64,000 bases of DNA, taken from positions 4,601,614 to 4,665,613 of the forward strand of contig NZ_AP018290.1 of NCBI RefSeq assembly GCF_002368415.1, in the 5' to 3' direction. Both the position numbers and the translations under genes were made by a program. This DNA comes from Calothrix sp. NIES-4105 (GTDB lineage: Bacteria > Cyanobacteriota > Cyanobacteriia > Cyanobacteriales > Nostocaceae). This document shows, piece after piece, positions 9,278 to 18,357 of this stretch. The notes under the pieces were generated by a model. That model was not told where the DNA came from, searched no databases, and worked only from the letters and a program-made list of their open reading frames with translations. Each line of letters begins with the position of its first letter. Position 1 is the first letter of the stretch.

Positions 9278-10210
9278 ATGACGAAAAACCCCTTCGACCA
9301 ATTTTCCAAGCAATTTTTCAAGGAATGTCTATCACCATTAGGTGAGGTAAGAATCAGTGAAGAAATTCCAGGTGAAGCAAAATATGTTGATATTTGGTTT
9401 ATTCCATCAGTTAAACCTAACGCTGACATTTTGTCCGACTTGGGTATTTTAGCCAGAATTGCTGAAACCCCGTGTTTGTTAGAACCATTCCGTAATCAAC
9501 CTACAGATGAAGAAATTCGTAGTTGTATTGGTAAGTTAGTTCATTTGGAAGCTGAACTGCGACGTGAAGCAAACCGAGATGAGGATAAGCTATCTTACGA
9601 TCAACTTCCACGATTATGGATTATTGCAAGCACTTTTTCGGATGAAGCGTTATATGATTTTCCTGTTTTCAGCGACCCTTCTTGGCTAGATGGTATATAT
9701 TTCTCAAGAAAAACACTTCTGACCCGAATTGTTGCGATTAATAAATTACGGCGTATCCCTGAAACGCTTTGGTTGAGAATTTTGGGTAAAGGGTTAATGC
9801 AAAAACAAGCTGCCGATGATGTAGTAGCTTTACCAAAAGGAAATCCCAAACGTTCCAAAATTTTAAACCTACTCTACAGTTGGAAGATTAACATGGAAGT
9901 AAGTAGTGAGATTGATATTGAAGATAGGGAAGAAATAATGATGAACTTATCACAAGCCTATTTGGAGTGGGAGCAAGAGACTGTCGAGCGCGGTAAGGAG
10001 ATTGGTAAGGAGATTGGTAAGGAGATTGGTAAGGAGCAGGAACGACGTTCTGTTGTCGAAAACTTGCTGGCTGTTCGTTTTGGTTCGTTAGACCCCCAAC
10101 TTCAAGCGATTATTCCATCTGTTTTGACGCTGTCACCAAGAGAATTTACCCCTATATTAATGCGATTATCGCGCGAGGAATTAATCGCTAGATTCGCTAC
10201 GCAAAACTAA
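9278..10210 (+). CDS. Rpn-like / DUF4351 C-terminal protein
   Basis: A 310-residue protein. The N-terminal two thirds (FFKECLSPLGEVRISEEIPG, AKYVDIWFIP) resemble cyanobacterial Rpn-family proteins with a degenerate PD-(D/E)XK core (E, then VDIWF). Residues about 255-305 (VENLLAVRFGSLDPQLQAII ... REELIARF) match the DUF4351 tail seen on many such proteins. A KEIG repeat at about residues 239-252 is encoded by a 12-bp tandem repeat. Length is usual for the group. Nuclease activity is uncertain. Confidence 0.75.
   Translation: MTKNPFDQFSKQFFKECLSPLGEVRISEEIPGEAKYVDIWFIPSVKPNADILSDLGILARIAETPCLLEPFRNQPTDEEIRSCIGKLVHLEAELRREANRDEDKLSYDQLPRLWIIASTFSDEALYDFPVFSDPSWLDGIYFSRKTLLTRIVAINKLRRIPETLWLRILGKGLMQKQAADDVVALPKGNPKRSKILNLLYSWKINMEVSSEIDIEDREEIMMNLSQAYLEWEQETVERGKEIGKEIGKEIGKEQERRSVVENLLAVRFGSLDPQLQAIIPSVLTLSPREFTPILMRLSREELIARFATQN
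9992..10039 (+). repeat. 12-bp in-frame tandem repeat, four units
   Basis: The unit GGTAAGGAGATT is repeated at 9992, 10004, 10016 and (diverged) 10028, inside the Rpn-like gene. It encodes GKEI units of a charged helix. The 12-bp period keeps frame, so copy number can vary without frameshift. Confidence 0.9.
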
Positions 10211-10323
10211 AAAGTCACTGTTTTTTGTTTTTGGGGGTGGGTAGAAATACTTTTACCCTTTCCTTTTGCTGTCTTATATCTGTGTACTCTGTGTCTAATA
10301 AGGTAAAGAGAATTATATTACCA

Positions 10324-10342
10324 CACAGGCAGGATGCCTGTG
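10324..10342. terminator. Hairpin between convergent genes
   Basis: CACAGGCA (10324-10331), loop GGA, TGCCTGTG (10335-10342): perfect 8-bp stem between two convergent stop codons. It may be one copy of a dispersed cyanobacterial repeat acting as a bidirectional terminator. Confidence 0.55.
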
Positions 10343-10402
10343 CTACAATCGAGTCAAATTAATGACATAGACTATTAGGTAGACATTGCTACCCTTATTT
10401 TG

Positions 10403-11947
10403 TTATTCAGTTTTTGTTGTTGAAGCTGGTGGTCTGCCAGTATTTCTAACATTAACAGCTTTACCTAATAAATCAAACCAAAACGGCGCCCCCATTGCAA
10501 TCGCTATTCCACTAATTATCCAACCAGGTAGTAAAGTAATAATTCTCCATATCGGGAATGGTCTACGCTGTTTACTTGTCCATGAAATTTGTCGCTGCAG
10601 GTTTGCATCACCCCAACCAATGGGTAAAGCTATTTGATTTAATGCTTCGTCAGTTTGACTTCGCAATGTGTCAATATCTACATATTTTAACTGGTCGCGA
10701 TTTTGTAAAACAATTTGTCCTGCATTTTGTGTGATAGTGTCTCGCAGCGCTGAATCTTTAGATAATCGATTTACCATGTAAAAAGCATCAGCATTTGTTG
10801 CCGCTGCAATGGTTAAACCAAGTAATAAAGCTATACCCTTTGCATTACGCTTGTATACACCCGACGCGCGTTCCATTGAGTTATCAAAGTTATGTTCTAT
10901 TTCTTGACGTAATGCACTGACACCTTGTTGAGTATTATTAATATTAAACTCCGCGCGCTGCGCTAAATCTTTAATATTATTAGCCATTGATGTAGGCAAT
11001 TTATCAATTATGCTCTCTATCCTCTGCAATGTTTCATTATCCTTGTCTTGAAGCCTTGAAATTAGCTCATTATATGTATCAGTTCCACGTTTAATTGCTT
11101 GGGCTATTTCTTGTACATTCGGTCTTAGTCCCGTTCGCGAAATCGTACTTTCAACTGAAGTAAGTGAATTATTTTTTAAAAATTGCAATTGCTGCAATGG
11201 TTGAGATAAAGTTTCTTGCTGTGGCAAGTTTACTTTTAATGATTCGATAAATCTATCAAAACTAACAATCATACTGCTAATACTGTTATTTAAATCAAAT
11301 TTATTTTGCTGAAAGTTCCAAACAACTTGCTCAAAATCAGCTTGAATTTCTGAATAACTTTGATACAAATAATTAAAAAATTCTTCGTGTTCCTCACCTT
11401 CTCCTATCTGCTCTTGCAATTTAAAAATTACGTTTTCAATTTCCGATAAACGCTGATTTTTAAAGCTGTCTAATCGCGTTCCTGACAGTGACTGCTCAAT
11501 AGTTGGAATTCCTAATGTTTCAATCAAACTCGATGCAAATACGTTGGAAGGAATATATGAAGGGCCACTATGCCTACTATCACCAACTTGTTCGTTATTA
11601 AATACAGTTTGTTTTTTGTCAGGTTGAGTATTTGCTAAAGAACGGTAAGCACTGGCAACTGTCCAAGTAAAACGACGTGGTAAATTAGCTATCACACCCG
11701 TTGCTTGTTGATTAAGACTATTAATTAAAGGATTTGCATAAATTTGGTTAGCAAGTCTAAGAATTTTCTCTTGCTCCGCATCAGTTGCATTACCTGTCAA
11801 AAATAGTTCGATTGATTTTCTTAAATGCTCCGCACGCCATTGAAAAACAGTCGCAAGTAACTCCTGAATTTCTGATGCCAATAAACTTAATATCAAGTAG
11901 ATAAATATTAGTCCTATTGATACATCTAAAATGAACGGTAAATTCAT
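10403..11947 (-). CDS. Membrane protein of unknown function (514 aa)
   Basis: I do not recognise the family. One N-terminal membrane helix (about 4-27, FILDVSIGLIFIYLILSLLA) is followed by a long, mainly helical, Gln/Asn-rich region (about 30-355) with coiled-coil character. There is a helix at about 370-390 (NAKGIALLLGLTIAAATNAD) and another near 470-495 (ITLLPGWIISGIAIAMG). The tail has polar Arg/Pro residues. Such a layout suggests a large soluble domain held at the membrane. It is divergent from the glycosyltransferase gene, 347 bases away. Confidence 0.75.
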   Translation of the reverse strand: MNLPFILDVSIGLIFIYLILSLLASEIQELLATVFQWRAEHLRKSIELFLTGNATDAEQEKILRLANQIYANPLINSLNQQATGVIANLPRRFTWTVASAYRSLANTQPDKKQTVFNNEQVGDSRHSGPSYIPSNVFASSLIETLGIPTIEQSLSGTRLDSFKNQRLSEIENVIFKLQEQIGEGEEHEEFFNYLYQSYSEIQADFEQVVWNFQQNKFDLNNSISSMIVSFDRFIESLKVNLPQQETLSQPLQQLQFLKNNSLTSVESTISRTGLRPNVQEIAQAIKRGTDTYNELISRLQDKDNETLQRIESIIDKLPTSMANNIKDLAQRAEFNINNTQQGVSALRQEIEHNFDNSMERASGVYKRNAKGIALLLGLTIAAATNADAFYMVNRLSKDSALRDTITQNAGQIVLQNRDQLKYVDIDTLRSQTDEALNQIALPIGWGDANLQRQISWTSKQRRPFPIWRIITLLPGWIISGIAIAMGAPFWFDLLGKAVNVRNTGRPPASTTKTE

Positions 11948-12294
11948 ATATCCTCAACTCCTCATCACTGGTAAGGTGGCTTATGCCAAACCTATGTTGA
12001 TTTTAATTTACTAAACTTTACATTGAAATTAGTATAAGCATCACCAAATAACGATTAAATCATATAAGATTGTCTTACTCCTATAGAAGAATAATTATTT
12101 TGACTTTATAACGTGACACGAATTTAAAAGAAAATTGACAAATTGTCAAAATATCTTTTTACAAATCAGTAAAAGTTGAGCTAACTTAAAGTTTGGTAGT
12201 CAAAAATATGCCTTGCTACAGGTGCAACTAACTTTAACGTCAAAGCGTCTGTCGTGAATAACTTAATTCTTATCCAAAATAAATATCTTACACT
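11948..12294. other. Divergent intergenic region
   Basis: An AT-rich 347-base stretch that must hold promoters for both divergent genes. It contains AAATTGACAAATTGTC near 12131-12146, a short dyad (GACAAATTGTC) with a TTGACA-like core. No ORF or RNA gene is evident. Confidence 0.4.
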
Positions 12295-13929
12295 ATGCAA
12301 TTCGGAAGCTTCATTTGGGGTCGTCTAGAAAAGTACCGTACAGATTCAAAACGGTTAGACTTGATATGGGTAATTTTACTGCTAGGAGCGGCAATACTCA
12401 TTTTTACTATTGATTTAGGCAACTTGCCGTTGCGGGACTGGGACGAGGGTACGGTAGCACAAGTCGCGCGTGAAATAACAGAGGCGCCTAATGGTTCATT
12501 GCGTTGGCTTTATCCAACTTTAGGAGGTTTATCATATCATAATAAGCCGCCTTTGATGCATATTCTTATTGCTTTTTGCTACTCGCTGTGGGGAGTGCAT
12601 GAGTGGACGGCACGTTTGCCGGGAGCAATTTTAACGGCAATTTCAGTACCATTACTATATTTTATTGGGCGTGAGATATTTCCAAGACGTACAGCTGCCA
12701 TTTATAGCGCTTTAATTTATATGACGATGTTGCCAGTACTCCGGCATGGACGTTTGGCAATGTTAGATGGCGCCTCAGTATGTTTTTTTATGGTGATGGT
12801 GCTGTGCTTACTACGTTCGCGTCGTAATCTTCGCTATTGTCTTGGGGTTGGAATAGGATTGGGTTTAATTTTTCTAACTAAGGGAATATTAGGAATTTTA
12901 TTTGGGGCAATTGCCTTTATTTTTTTATTTTGGGATACTCCGCGACTATTAACGAGCTATACGATGTGGGTTGCAATTGTAATTGGCTGCTTGCCTTACG
13001 GATTATGGTACGCTGCTCAATTGCTCCAGCACGGTAATACCTTCACTAACGTTGGTATGGTTGACCAATCGCTAAGTCGCATTTGGAAACCTGTAGAAGG
13101 ACATTCACAACCATTTTGGTACTACCCGTTAGAAATTGTTAAATATACACATCCTTGGTTACTATTCTTATTAGCTAGTTTTCGACTTACCTGGCAAAAT
13201 CGTAACCTTAGTTGGGCAAAATTAGTACTCGTTTGGAGTTTCTTATATTTAGTTGCTATTTCTCTGATGAGTACTAAATTACCTTGGTACGTTTACCCGA
13301 TTTACCCAAGTTTAGCGCTGACTCTGGGCGCGCTCGCAGTCGATATCGAAAATACACCTCTTTTATCATCTTATCCACGTCTTTGGACAACAGGTTTGGG
13401 TATCTTAGCTGTTGCTGCAACGGTTGGCTGCATTTATTACAGTTTCGCTCAAACAGTACACTCCGATTTACAGCTAATATTTGCCGCTGTCGCAGGTACT
13501 ATGGCACTAGCCGCCATTTTGACTCTAAGAGGTGACGCGCAATTTATAAAGGTACTGCTTTGGGGAACTTACATTTCGCTACTGCTGTTTGTTAAATCAA
13601 ACTACTGGGTGTGGGAACTCAACGAAGACTACCCTGTAAAACCAGTTGCCACAATGATTGAACGAGCGAATCCTCCACGTACAAGTAAAATTTATACTCT
13701 TTCACCTTACCATCGTCCATCGCTCAATTTTTACGCCAACCGTACCGTAACTGCTGTTCAGGCGCCAAACGAAATTGAGCAATACTGGCAGCGAGATGCA
13801 AAACCATATGTTTTACTCAAAGAACCTGACCGCTCAAAACTCAAGCTAGATGCAGCCAATACCGTTGACCGCGTTGAAGCAGGCAACGAAACATTTATAC
13901 TATTAACGAAGAAAACTAGTACCAATTAA
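12295..13929 (+). CDS. GT39/ArnT-like membrane glycosyltransferase
   Basis: A 544-residue polytopic protein with about 10-12 hydrophobic helices. After the first helix comes RDWDEGTVAQVAREI (D48, D50, E51), the first-loop acidic motif of GT-C transferases (PMT/ArnT, PF13231) that use polyprenyl-phosphate sugar donors. A soluble domain follows the last helix (about 455-544). Probable role: transfer of a sugar onto an envelope lipid or glycan at the outer face of the inner membrane; donor and acceptor are unknown. It stands alone with a hairpin downstream. Confidence 0.85.
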   Translation: MQFGSFIWGRLEKYRTDSKRLDLIWVILLLGAAILIFTIDLGNLPLRDWDEGTVAQVAREITEAPNGSLRWLYPTLGGLSYHNKPPLMHILIAFCYSLWGVHEWTARLPGAILTAISVPLLYFIGREIFPRRTAAIYSALIYMTMLPVLRHGRLAMLDGASVCFFMVMVLCLLRSRRNLRYCLGVGIGLGLIFLTKGILGILFGAIAFIFLFWDTPRLLTSYTMWVAIVIGCLPYGLWYAAQLLQHGNTFTNVGMVDQSLSRIWKPVEGHSQPFWYYPLEIVKYTHPWLLFLLASFRLTWQNRNLSWAKLVLVWSFLYLVAISLMSTKLPWYVYPIYPSLALTLGALAVDIENTPLLSSYPRLWTTGLGILAVAATVGCIYYSFAQTVHSDLQLIFAAVAGTMALAAILTLRGDAQFIKVLLWGTYISLLLFVKSNYWVWELNEDYPVKPVATMIERANPPRTSKIYTLSPYHRPSLNFYANRTVTAVQAPNEIEQYWQRDAKPYVLLKEPDRSKLKLDAANTVDRVEAGNETFILLTKKTSTN

Positions 13930-14013
13930 TTAACTCACCAAGGTATTAATACTGTTTTTTAATGTTTTCAATAAACATAAATTTTTATCAACAACACAAA
14001 AAACAGCATTTAT

Positions 14014-14032
14014 AGCCTGCCGGGAGCAGGCT
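14014..14032. terminator. Hairpin after glycosyltransferase
   Basis: AGCCTGC (14014-14020), loop CGGGA, GCAGGCT (14026-14032). It is 85 bases past the stop, in the convergent space before the zinc-ribbon gene. A weak T-run suggests it may be a repeat rather than a strong terminator. Confidence 0.5.
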
Positions 14033-14142
14033 TAGATACTATAGCCTCACCCTTCTAAGGTGGTGGTATTAACAAAATCAAGATTGATTCGATCAATAAA
14101 TAATTGAGTACAGATAGTTTAAAATAAAACTATCCGTTACAT

Positions 14143-14520
14143 TTATAATCTTTGAATAAATTTATTAGTTTTTTCAGTTTTTTGTAAATTTTGCTCATAA
14201 CTAGTGTTTTGCTGTGTCGTGGCAATCATACCGAAGACAATTGCGCCGCCAACAGCCAAAGCTAATATTGGGCGAAGTAGAATAAAGTCACGGAGAATCC
14301 TAGCCAGTGGACGGCTTTGACGGCGTAAGGCGCTACTTACTATGATTTGCCTAAGTATGAAAGGGTCACGGACGTAATGCCCAGAATGCGTTACAACTAA
14401 TCGTTCTTGGCAGTACGGACAACTGAATAATCCGACGCAAGATTTAATCGGTTTTGGCGTAGCATTCTTTTGGCAAATTGGGCAGGTCAGGTAATGATTG
14501 TCAAAAGTGTGTGTATTCAT
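14143..14520 (-). CDS. Small zinc-ribbon membrane protein
   Basis: 125 residues. The N-terminus has CPIC (C13, C16) and, after a short loop, CPYC (C34, C37), with one more Cys at 28: a probable rubredoxin-like zinc ribbon. A basic middle is followed by one membrane helix at about 89-107 (ILALAVGGAIVFGMIATTQ) and a short polar tail. Family and role are not recognised. The gene is alone, convergent with the glycosyltransferase. Confidence 0.68.
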   Translation of the reverse strand: MNTHTFDNHYLTCPICQKNATPKPIKSCVGLFSCPYCQERLVVTHSGHYVRDPFILRQIIVSSALRRQSRPLARILRDFILLRPILALAVGGAIVFGMIATTQQNTSYEQNLQKTEKTNKFIQRL

Positions 14521-14923
14521 CTACTTTGTCCGTCAAGTCCACTTATTCGCTAATTACAACGAGTGTTATGTTAATTCCGAGTTAATCCTAATTTTAACTG
14601 TTCCTATCGTCTAACTCTACTAGTTAAATTTATGTATCAATTATGATTCATTGCTTCCTTGGGGTGGATATGACATCCACAATGCTAGCAAAATTTAGCC
14701 AATTTCTAGGGAAATAGCAAGGCGCCCAGCGAACAATAAAACAGTCAGTAGAATATGTCTTGGCCTGCAAGCAGAATTTCTGACTCTATTTTTACTGCCT
14801 GCTGCTCCTGAATTTATCAGGTGCTTTGAGTAAATAGAGCTTGTCTGGTTGGTATAGGATGGATGACAATATCAAGTAAGACATATATTTTAATTTTTTT
14901 ATTAGATTTAAGTTCATTTATCG
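14521..14923. other. Intergenic region upstream of ClC gene
   Basis: About 400 bases between divergent genes. It has a small hairpin GTGGAT/ATCCAC at 14664-14680 and one GGCGCC. I find no ORF longer than a few codons with a ribosome site, and no clear operator. Confidence 0.4.
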
Positions 14924-16837
14924 ATGACTCTCCTGCCTCCCACGTTTGAAAAGAAGGTGGCAGACCAACCTGTGTCTACTCCTTCAAAACAACCTCTAAC
15001 ACATTTGCTCAATCGGTTTCAATTATCGCCAGAAACACTGATATTACTTTTAAGCCTGCTTATCGGTGGTGGTACTGGTATGGGTATCGTTACTTTCCAT
15101 TACTCAATTCAGGTTATTCATTACCTGCTATTAGAGCAATTTATGGGGGTAATAGGTACTTGGGGTGCGTGGACTCTTTGGAGCGTTCCAATTATTGGCG
15201 GTTTAATTGTCAGTTTGATGCGCTGGCGCACTCAAGATTTTGGCCCAAGTTTATCTTCGCTCATTGCTGCTTCACGTTCTGGAGGTTTAAAGCAAAAACT
15301 TCGACCTGTTACAAAAATGCTTGCTGCTGCTGTTTCTTTGGGTAGTGGCGCCTCGCTTGGACCTGAAGGTCCAAGTGTGGAAATTGGAGCGAATTTTGGT
15401 GTTTTACTGTCGCAAGTGCTACAAGTCTCACAAGAACGCCTACGCTTATTATTAGGCGCCGGAGCGGCTGCGGGTCTTGCGGCAGGATTTAATGCCCCTA
15501 TCGCCGGGGTATTTTTCGCATTAGAAGTAGTACTAGGTGCTACATCATTTGCGACATCAGCTGTTAGTGTTGTGCTGTTAGCAGCGGTACTAGCAGCATT
15601 AGTAGCTCAAATCGGTTTAGGTTCACAGCCAGCTTTTGCATTACCAGCCTATCAAGTTCGCAGTCCTCTAGAATTGCCTTTGTATCTAGGTTTAGGCTTG
15701 GGAGCAAGTTTAGTATCACTGTTGTATACCCAAGCGATTCGATTCGCGAAAGCGTGTTTTGAAGGAAAAGTACCTTACTTAACATGGCTAGCTCATATTC
15801 CAAGACCAGTTCATCCAATTATTGGTGGTGCAATAGTTGGAGCAGTAGCACTGAAATTTCCACAAATATTGGGAATTGGTTATGGCACAATACAAGCGAT
15901 GCTTCAAGACGTACATTTATCAATTCAGCTTTTGCTTGCGCTGCTAGTACTAAAACTGCTGATGACAGCTGTGTCTACAGGCAGCGGTTTCGTAGGTGGT
16001 TTATTTGCTCCGGCTATGTTTTTAGGAGCATCATTCGGAGACGCATACGCAAAAATTATCGCGTTACTTGTACCTGATGTTGCTACTTATATGGCTGCAC
16101 CTCCTGCATATGCAATGGTTGGTATGGCTGCCGTATTAGCTGCCAGTGTCCGGGCGCCATTAACGTCAATCTTATTGCTGTTTGAATTAACGCGCGACTA
16201 CCGAATTGTATTACCACTAATGGCAGCAGTTGGGTTAAGCTTTTGGCTTGCAGAACAAATGTTGCCGAACGAAAACTCCAACACCAATTTACAGCGAATT
16301 GGGTTATCAGAGTTAAAAGACGACCAGGCAGAAATGCTGCAACAAATCTTTGTAATTGATGCAATGTATGCCAACCCTAAAAAATTGCCCTCAACAATGA
16401 AAGTGTTAGAGGCAGCTAATTCGATGTGGCACGCTCGTACTCGCAGCGCGTTAGTAGTAGATGAACTTGAGCAACTGGTCGGTATAGTTACTCTTGAAGA
16501 CATTAACCGCACGCTCGCTAACTATCAAAAAAATTCGGACTTAGCCACTCAAATACAGCAAAATTTGTCAAATCTAACCTTGAAAGAAATATCTACTACT
16601 GATATTCTGTATGCCTACAGCGATGAACCTTTAACCGAGGCATTAGACCGAATGGCATTAAGAGGTTTACATCAATTACCAGTAGTAGCGCGAAACAATC
16701 ACGAGCAAATTTTAGGTTTACTCGAACGCGAACAAGTTGCATTGACCTGCAATTTAGCAGCAACGCGCAAAGCTTTGAGTCATTACTTACCGCTACCCTC
16801 AAAAACTGATGTTGAAGAGTGCCTTGTTAGTCAATAG
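14924..16837 (+). CDS. ClC-family chloride channel/antiporter with CBS pair
   Basis: A 637-residue ClC protein. Signatures: GSGASLGPEGPSVEIG with the gating glutamate at E148, a helix-N region GSGFVGGLFAPAMFLGA, and about 10-12 hydrophobic helices to about residue 440. Residues about 475-625 form two CBS domains (SALVVDELEQLVGIVTLEDI and LHQLPVVARNNHEQILGLLE) that bind adenine nucleotides in relatives. The usual GSGIP of the first pore helix is replaced by GPSLSS, so anion selectivity may differ. Whether it is a channel or a H+/Cl- exchanger cannot be said. Confidence 0.93.
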   Translation: MTLLPPTFEKKVADQPVSTPSKQPLTHLLNRFQLSPETLILLLSLLIGGGTGMGIVTFHYSIQVIHYLLLEQFMGVIGTWGAWTLWSVPIIGGLIVSLMRWRTQDFGPSLSSLIAASRSGGLKQKLRPVTKMLAAAVSLGSGASLGPEGPSVEIGANFGVLLSQVLQVSQERLRLLLGAGAAAGLAAGFNAPIAGVFFALEVVLGATSFATSAVSVVLLAAVLAALVAQIGLGSQPAFALPAYQVRSPLELPLYLGLGLGASLVSLLYTQAIRFAKACFEGKVPYLTWLAHIPRPVHPIIGGAIVGAVALKFPQILGIGYGTIQAMLQDVHLSIQLLLALLVLKLLMTAVSTGSGFVGGLFAPAMFLGASFGDAYAKIIALLVPDVATYMAAPPAYAMVGMAAVLAASVRAPLTSILLLFELTRDYRIVLPLMAAVGLSFWLAEQMLPNENSNTNLQRIGLSELKDDQAEMLQQIFVIDAMYANPKKLPSTMKVLEAANSMWHARTRSALVVDELEQLVGIVTLEDINRTLANYQKNSDLATQIQQNLSNLTLKEISTTDILYAYSDEPLTEALDRMALRGLHQLPVVARNNHEQILGLLEREQVALTCNLAATRKALSHYLPLPSKTDVEECLVSQ

Positions 16838-17072
16838 TTACTAGTCAATCGCTCATATAGGCATGTTGGTTGTGCGTGAATTACCCGCGCACCATCACAC
16901 CACAAAATGGCGCACTGAGCGCAACCACCTTGCGTCTATATTACATATATAGTTTGAGCATATTATATAAAGCACAGATTATTCACTGCCCGTCTATCAC
17001 AACAAGCATGAATAAGCGCGCGTCCGGGCTTGACTAATAACTAATGACTAAGAAGTGATGAACTATAGCTAT

Positions 17073-17489
17073 TTAAGCTGTAGCTTCCAAAGCTTCACTT
17101 TCTTCACGCTCATCTGAGTCTACCTGCCGGAGTCTGATGTGCTTTTTACCTAACGTAATGATGAACTCATCTCCAGCTTGAAGACCCATTTGTTTGGTAT
17201 AAGCCGAGCCAATAAGTAAGTTACCGTTTGATTGCACGCTAATTCGATAGCTAGCGCTACGTCCACCGCGTCCATTTGCACTAGGGGAACTATCTAATTG
17301 AATGCCTTCTGCATCAATTAAGGCATTCAAGAACTTCATCATATTGACGCGCTCGATGCCGTTTTTGGTAACGGTGTAGTATCCACAACGTTTAGCTTTT
17401 TCTTCTTTGCTCAGATTTTCGAGTTCTTTAACTTTGACGAGCAAATCTTCGCCTACGAGGGGTTCAATTTTTTTCTGTTTAGCCATCAA
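17073..17489 (-). CDS. cyAbrB-type transcriptional regulator
   Basis: 138 residues. It matches the cyanobacterial AbrB (cyAbrB/Cal) family, which unlike Bacillus AbrB has its DNA-binding swapped-hairpin at the C-terminus (SNGNLLIGSAYTKQMGLQAG, DEFIITLGKKHIRL). The N-terminal half has KEEKAKRCGYYTVTKNG, conserved in the family. These proteins act genome-wide on nitrogen/carbon balance and heterocyst genes. Clade (CalA/cyAbrB1 or CalB/cyAbrB2) is not decided here. A second Met directly after the first could be the true start. The tail is acidic. Confidence 0.9.
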   Translation of the reverse strand: MMAKQKKIEPLVGEDLLVKVKELENLSKEEKAKRCGYYTVTKNGIERVNMMKFLNALIDAEGIQLDSSPSANGRGGRSASYRISVQSNGNLLIGSAYTKQMGLQAGDEFIITLGKKHIRLRQVDSDEREESEALEATA

Positions 17490-17896
17490 CGTAAAACAAA
17501 AATAAATGGATCAATTGGTCGAATCGTTTTTATTTTAGCTGACAATTTGCTCTACAGAGTAGAACTTTTTATTTTTATATCAGCCTAGCTAAGTATATTA
17601 CATAAGTAGGTGGTATGTGATTGTAATATTAGCCATATTGTCAAAATTTCTTTTATGAACGACTCAACCCGTGCGTCCAGTCGCATCAAAATAATTTTCA
17701 ACCACTACTGATTTTTCGCATTTCCTTTCACTACGTAGACAAAAGCACCTTTTGTGTTCGGAATCTGGGCGCGCCCTTTTTGTTTAAGATTCATAAAGGA
17801 AAGCTAAAAAGTTGTCTACTTACTTATGGCATAAAAATTACATCTAACAAATGTAACAGGTTATAACAAACAGGTAAATACAATTAACGTGACTCT
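17490..17896. other. Divergent control region of cyAbrB and Rrf2 genes
   Basis: 407 bases. It holds GGGCGCGCCC (about 17767-17776) directly followed by TTTTTGTTT, enclosed by GAATCT/AGATTC; this could be an attenuator-like hairpin ahead of the Rrf2 gene, though the central stem has little loop. Near the Rrf2 start there is TAACAAATGTAACAGGTTAT, a direct TAACA-like repeat. No gene seen. Confidence 0.4.
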
Positions 17897-18340
17897 ATGA
17901 AACTTACTACTCGTGGACACTACGGCGTCAAAGCATTACTCGATTTGAGCTTGCTTCAACCGGACGCAACCGCATCTGTTAAAGCAATTGCATCTCGTCA
18001 AGATATACCTGCCCCTTATCTTGAAAAATTGCTAATCGAAATGCGGAAGGCGGGGCTGGTAAAATCAATTCGTGGCAGCATTGGGGGATACCTGCTCGCA
18101 AAACCACCCGCACAAATATCAATAGGAGAAATTTTAGAGGCAGTAGGTGAAAAAATAACTCACTTGCCACAACAACAATCTGAACCTAACCAAGCTCTTG
18201 ATTGGGTAACATTAGCTCTTTGGCAAAGGTTAAATCAAAAACTCAAAGAATCTTTATATTCTATTACCTTAGCAGACCTTTACTATGATGCTCGTAGCTG
18301 GCAAGCAGCACTTGGAGAAGAAGCTAGTTTTATTGTTTAG
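17897..18340 (+). CDS. Rrf2-family regulator without Fe-S cysteines
   Basis: 147 residues. Winged-helix motifs: MKLTTRGHYGVKALLDLSLL, then PAPYLEKLLIEMRKAGLVKS, then RGSIGGYLLAKPPAQISIGE. Family members such as IscR/NsrR bind Fe-S clusters through three Cys between the wing and the last helix; this protein has no cysteine at all, so it must sense by another route or act constitutively. It is 17 bases ahead of cbiB on the same strand and probably in one operon with it. Confidence 0.9.
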   Translation: MKLTTRGHYGVKALLDLSLLQPDATASVKAIASRQDIPAPYLEKLLIEMRKAGLVKSIRGSIGGYLLAKPPAQISIGEILEAVGEKITHLPQQQSEPNQALDWVTLALWQRLNQKLKESLYSITLADLYYDARSWQAALGEEASFIV

Positions 18341-18357
18341 TCAAGAGTCAATAGTTT

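Noticed and set aside
16850-16920. Further copy of the GGTGCGTGA element
   Set aside because: TGTGCGTGAATTACCCGCGCAC resembles one arm but no matching TCACGCACC arm lies at the usual distance.
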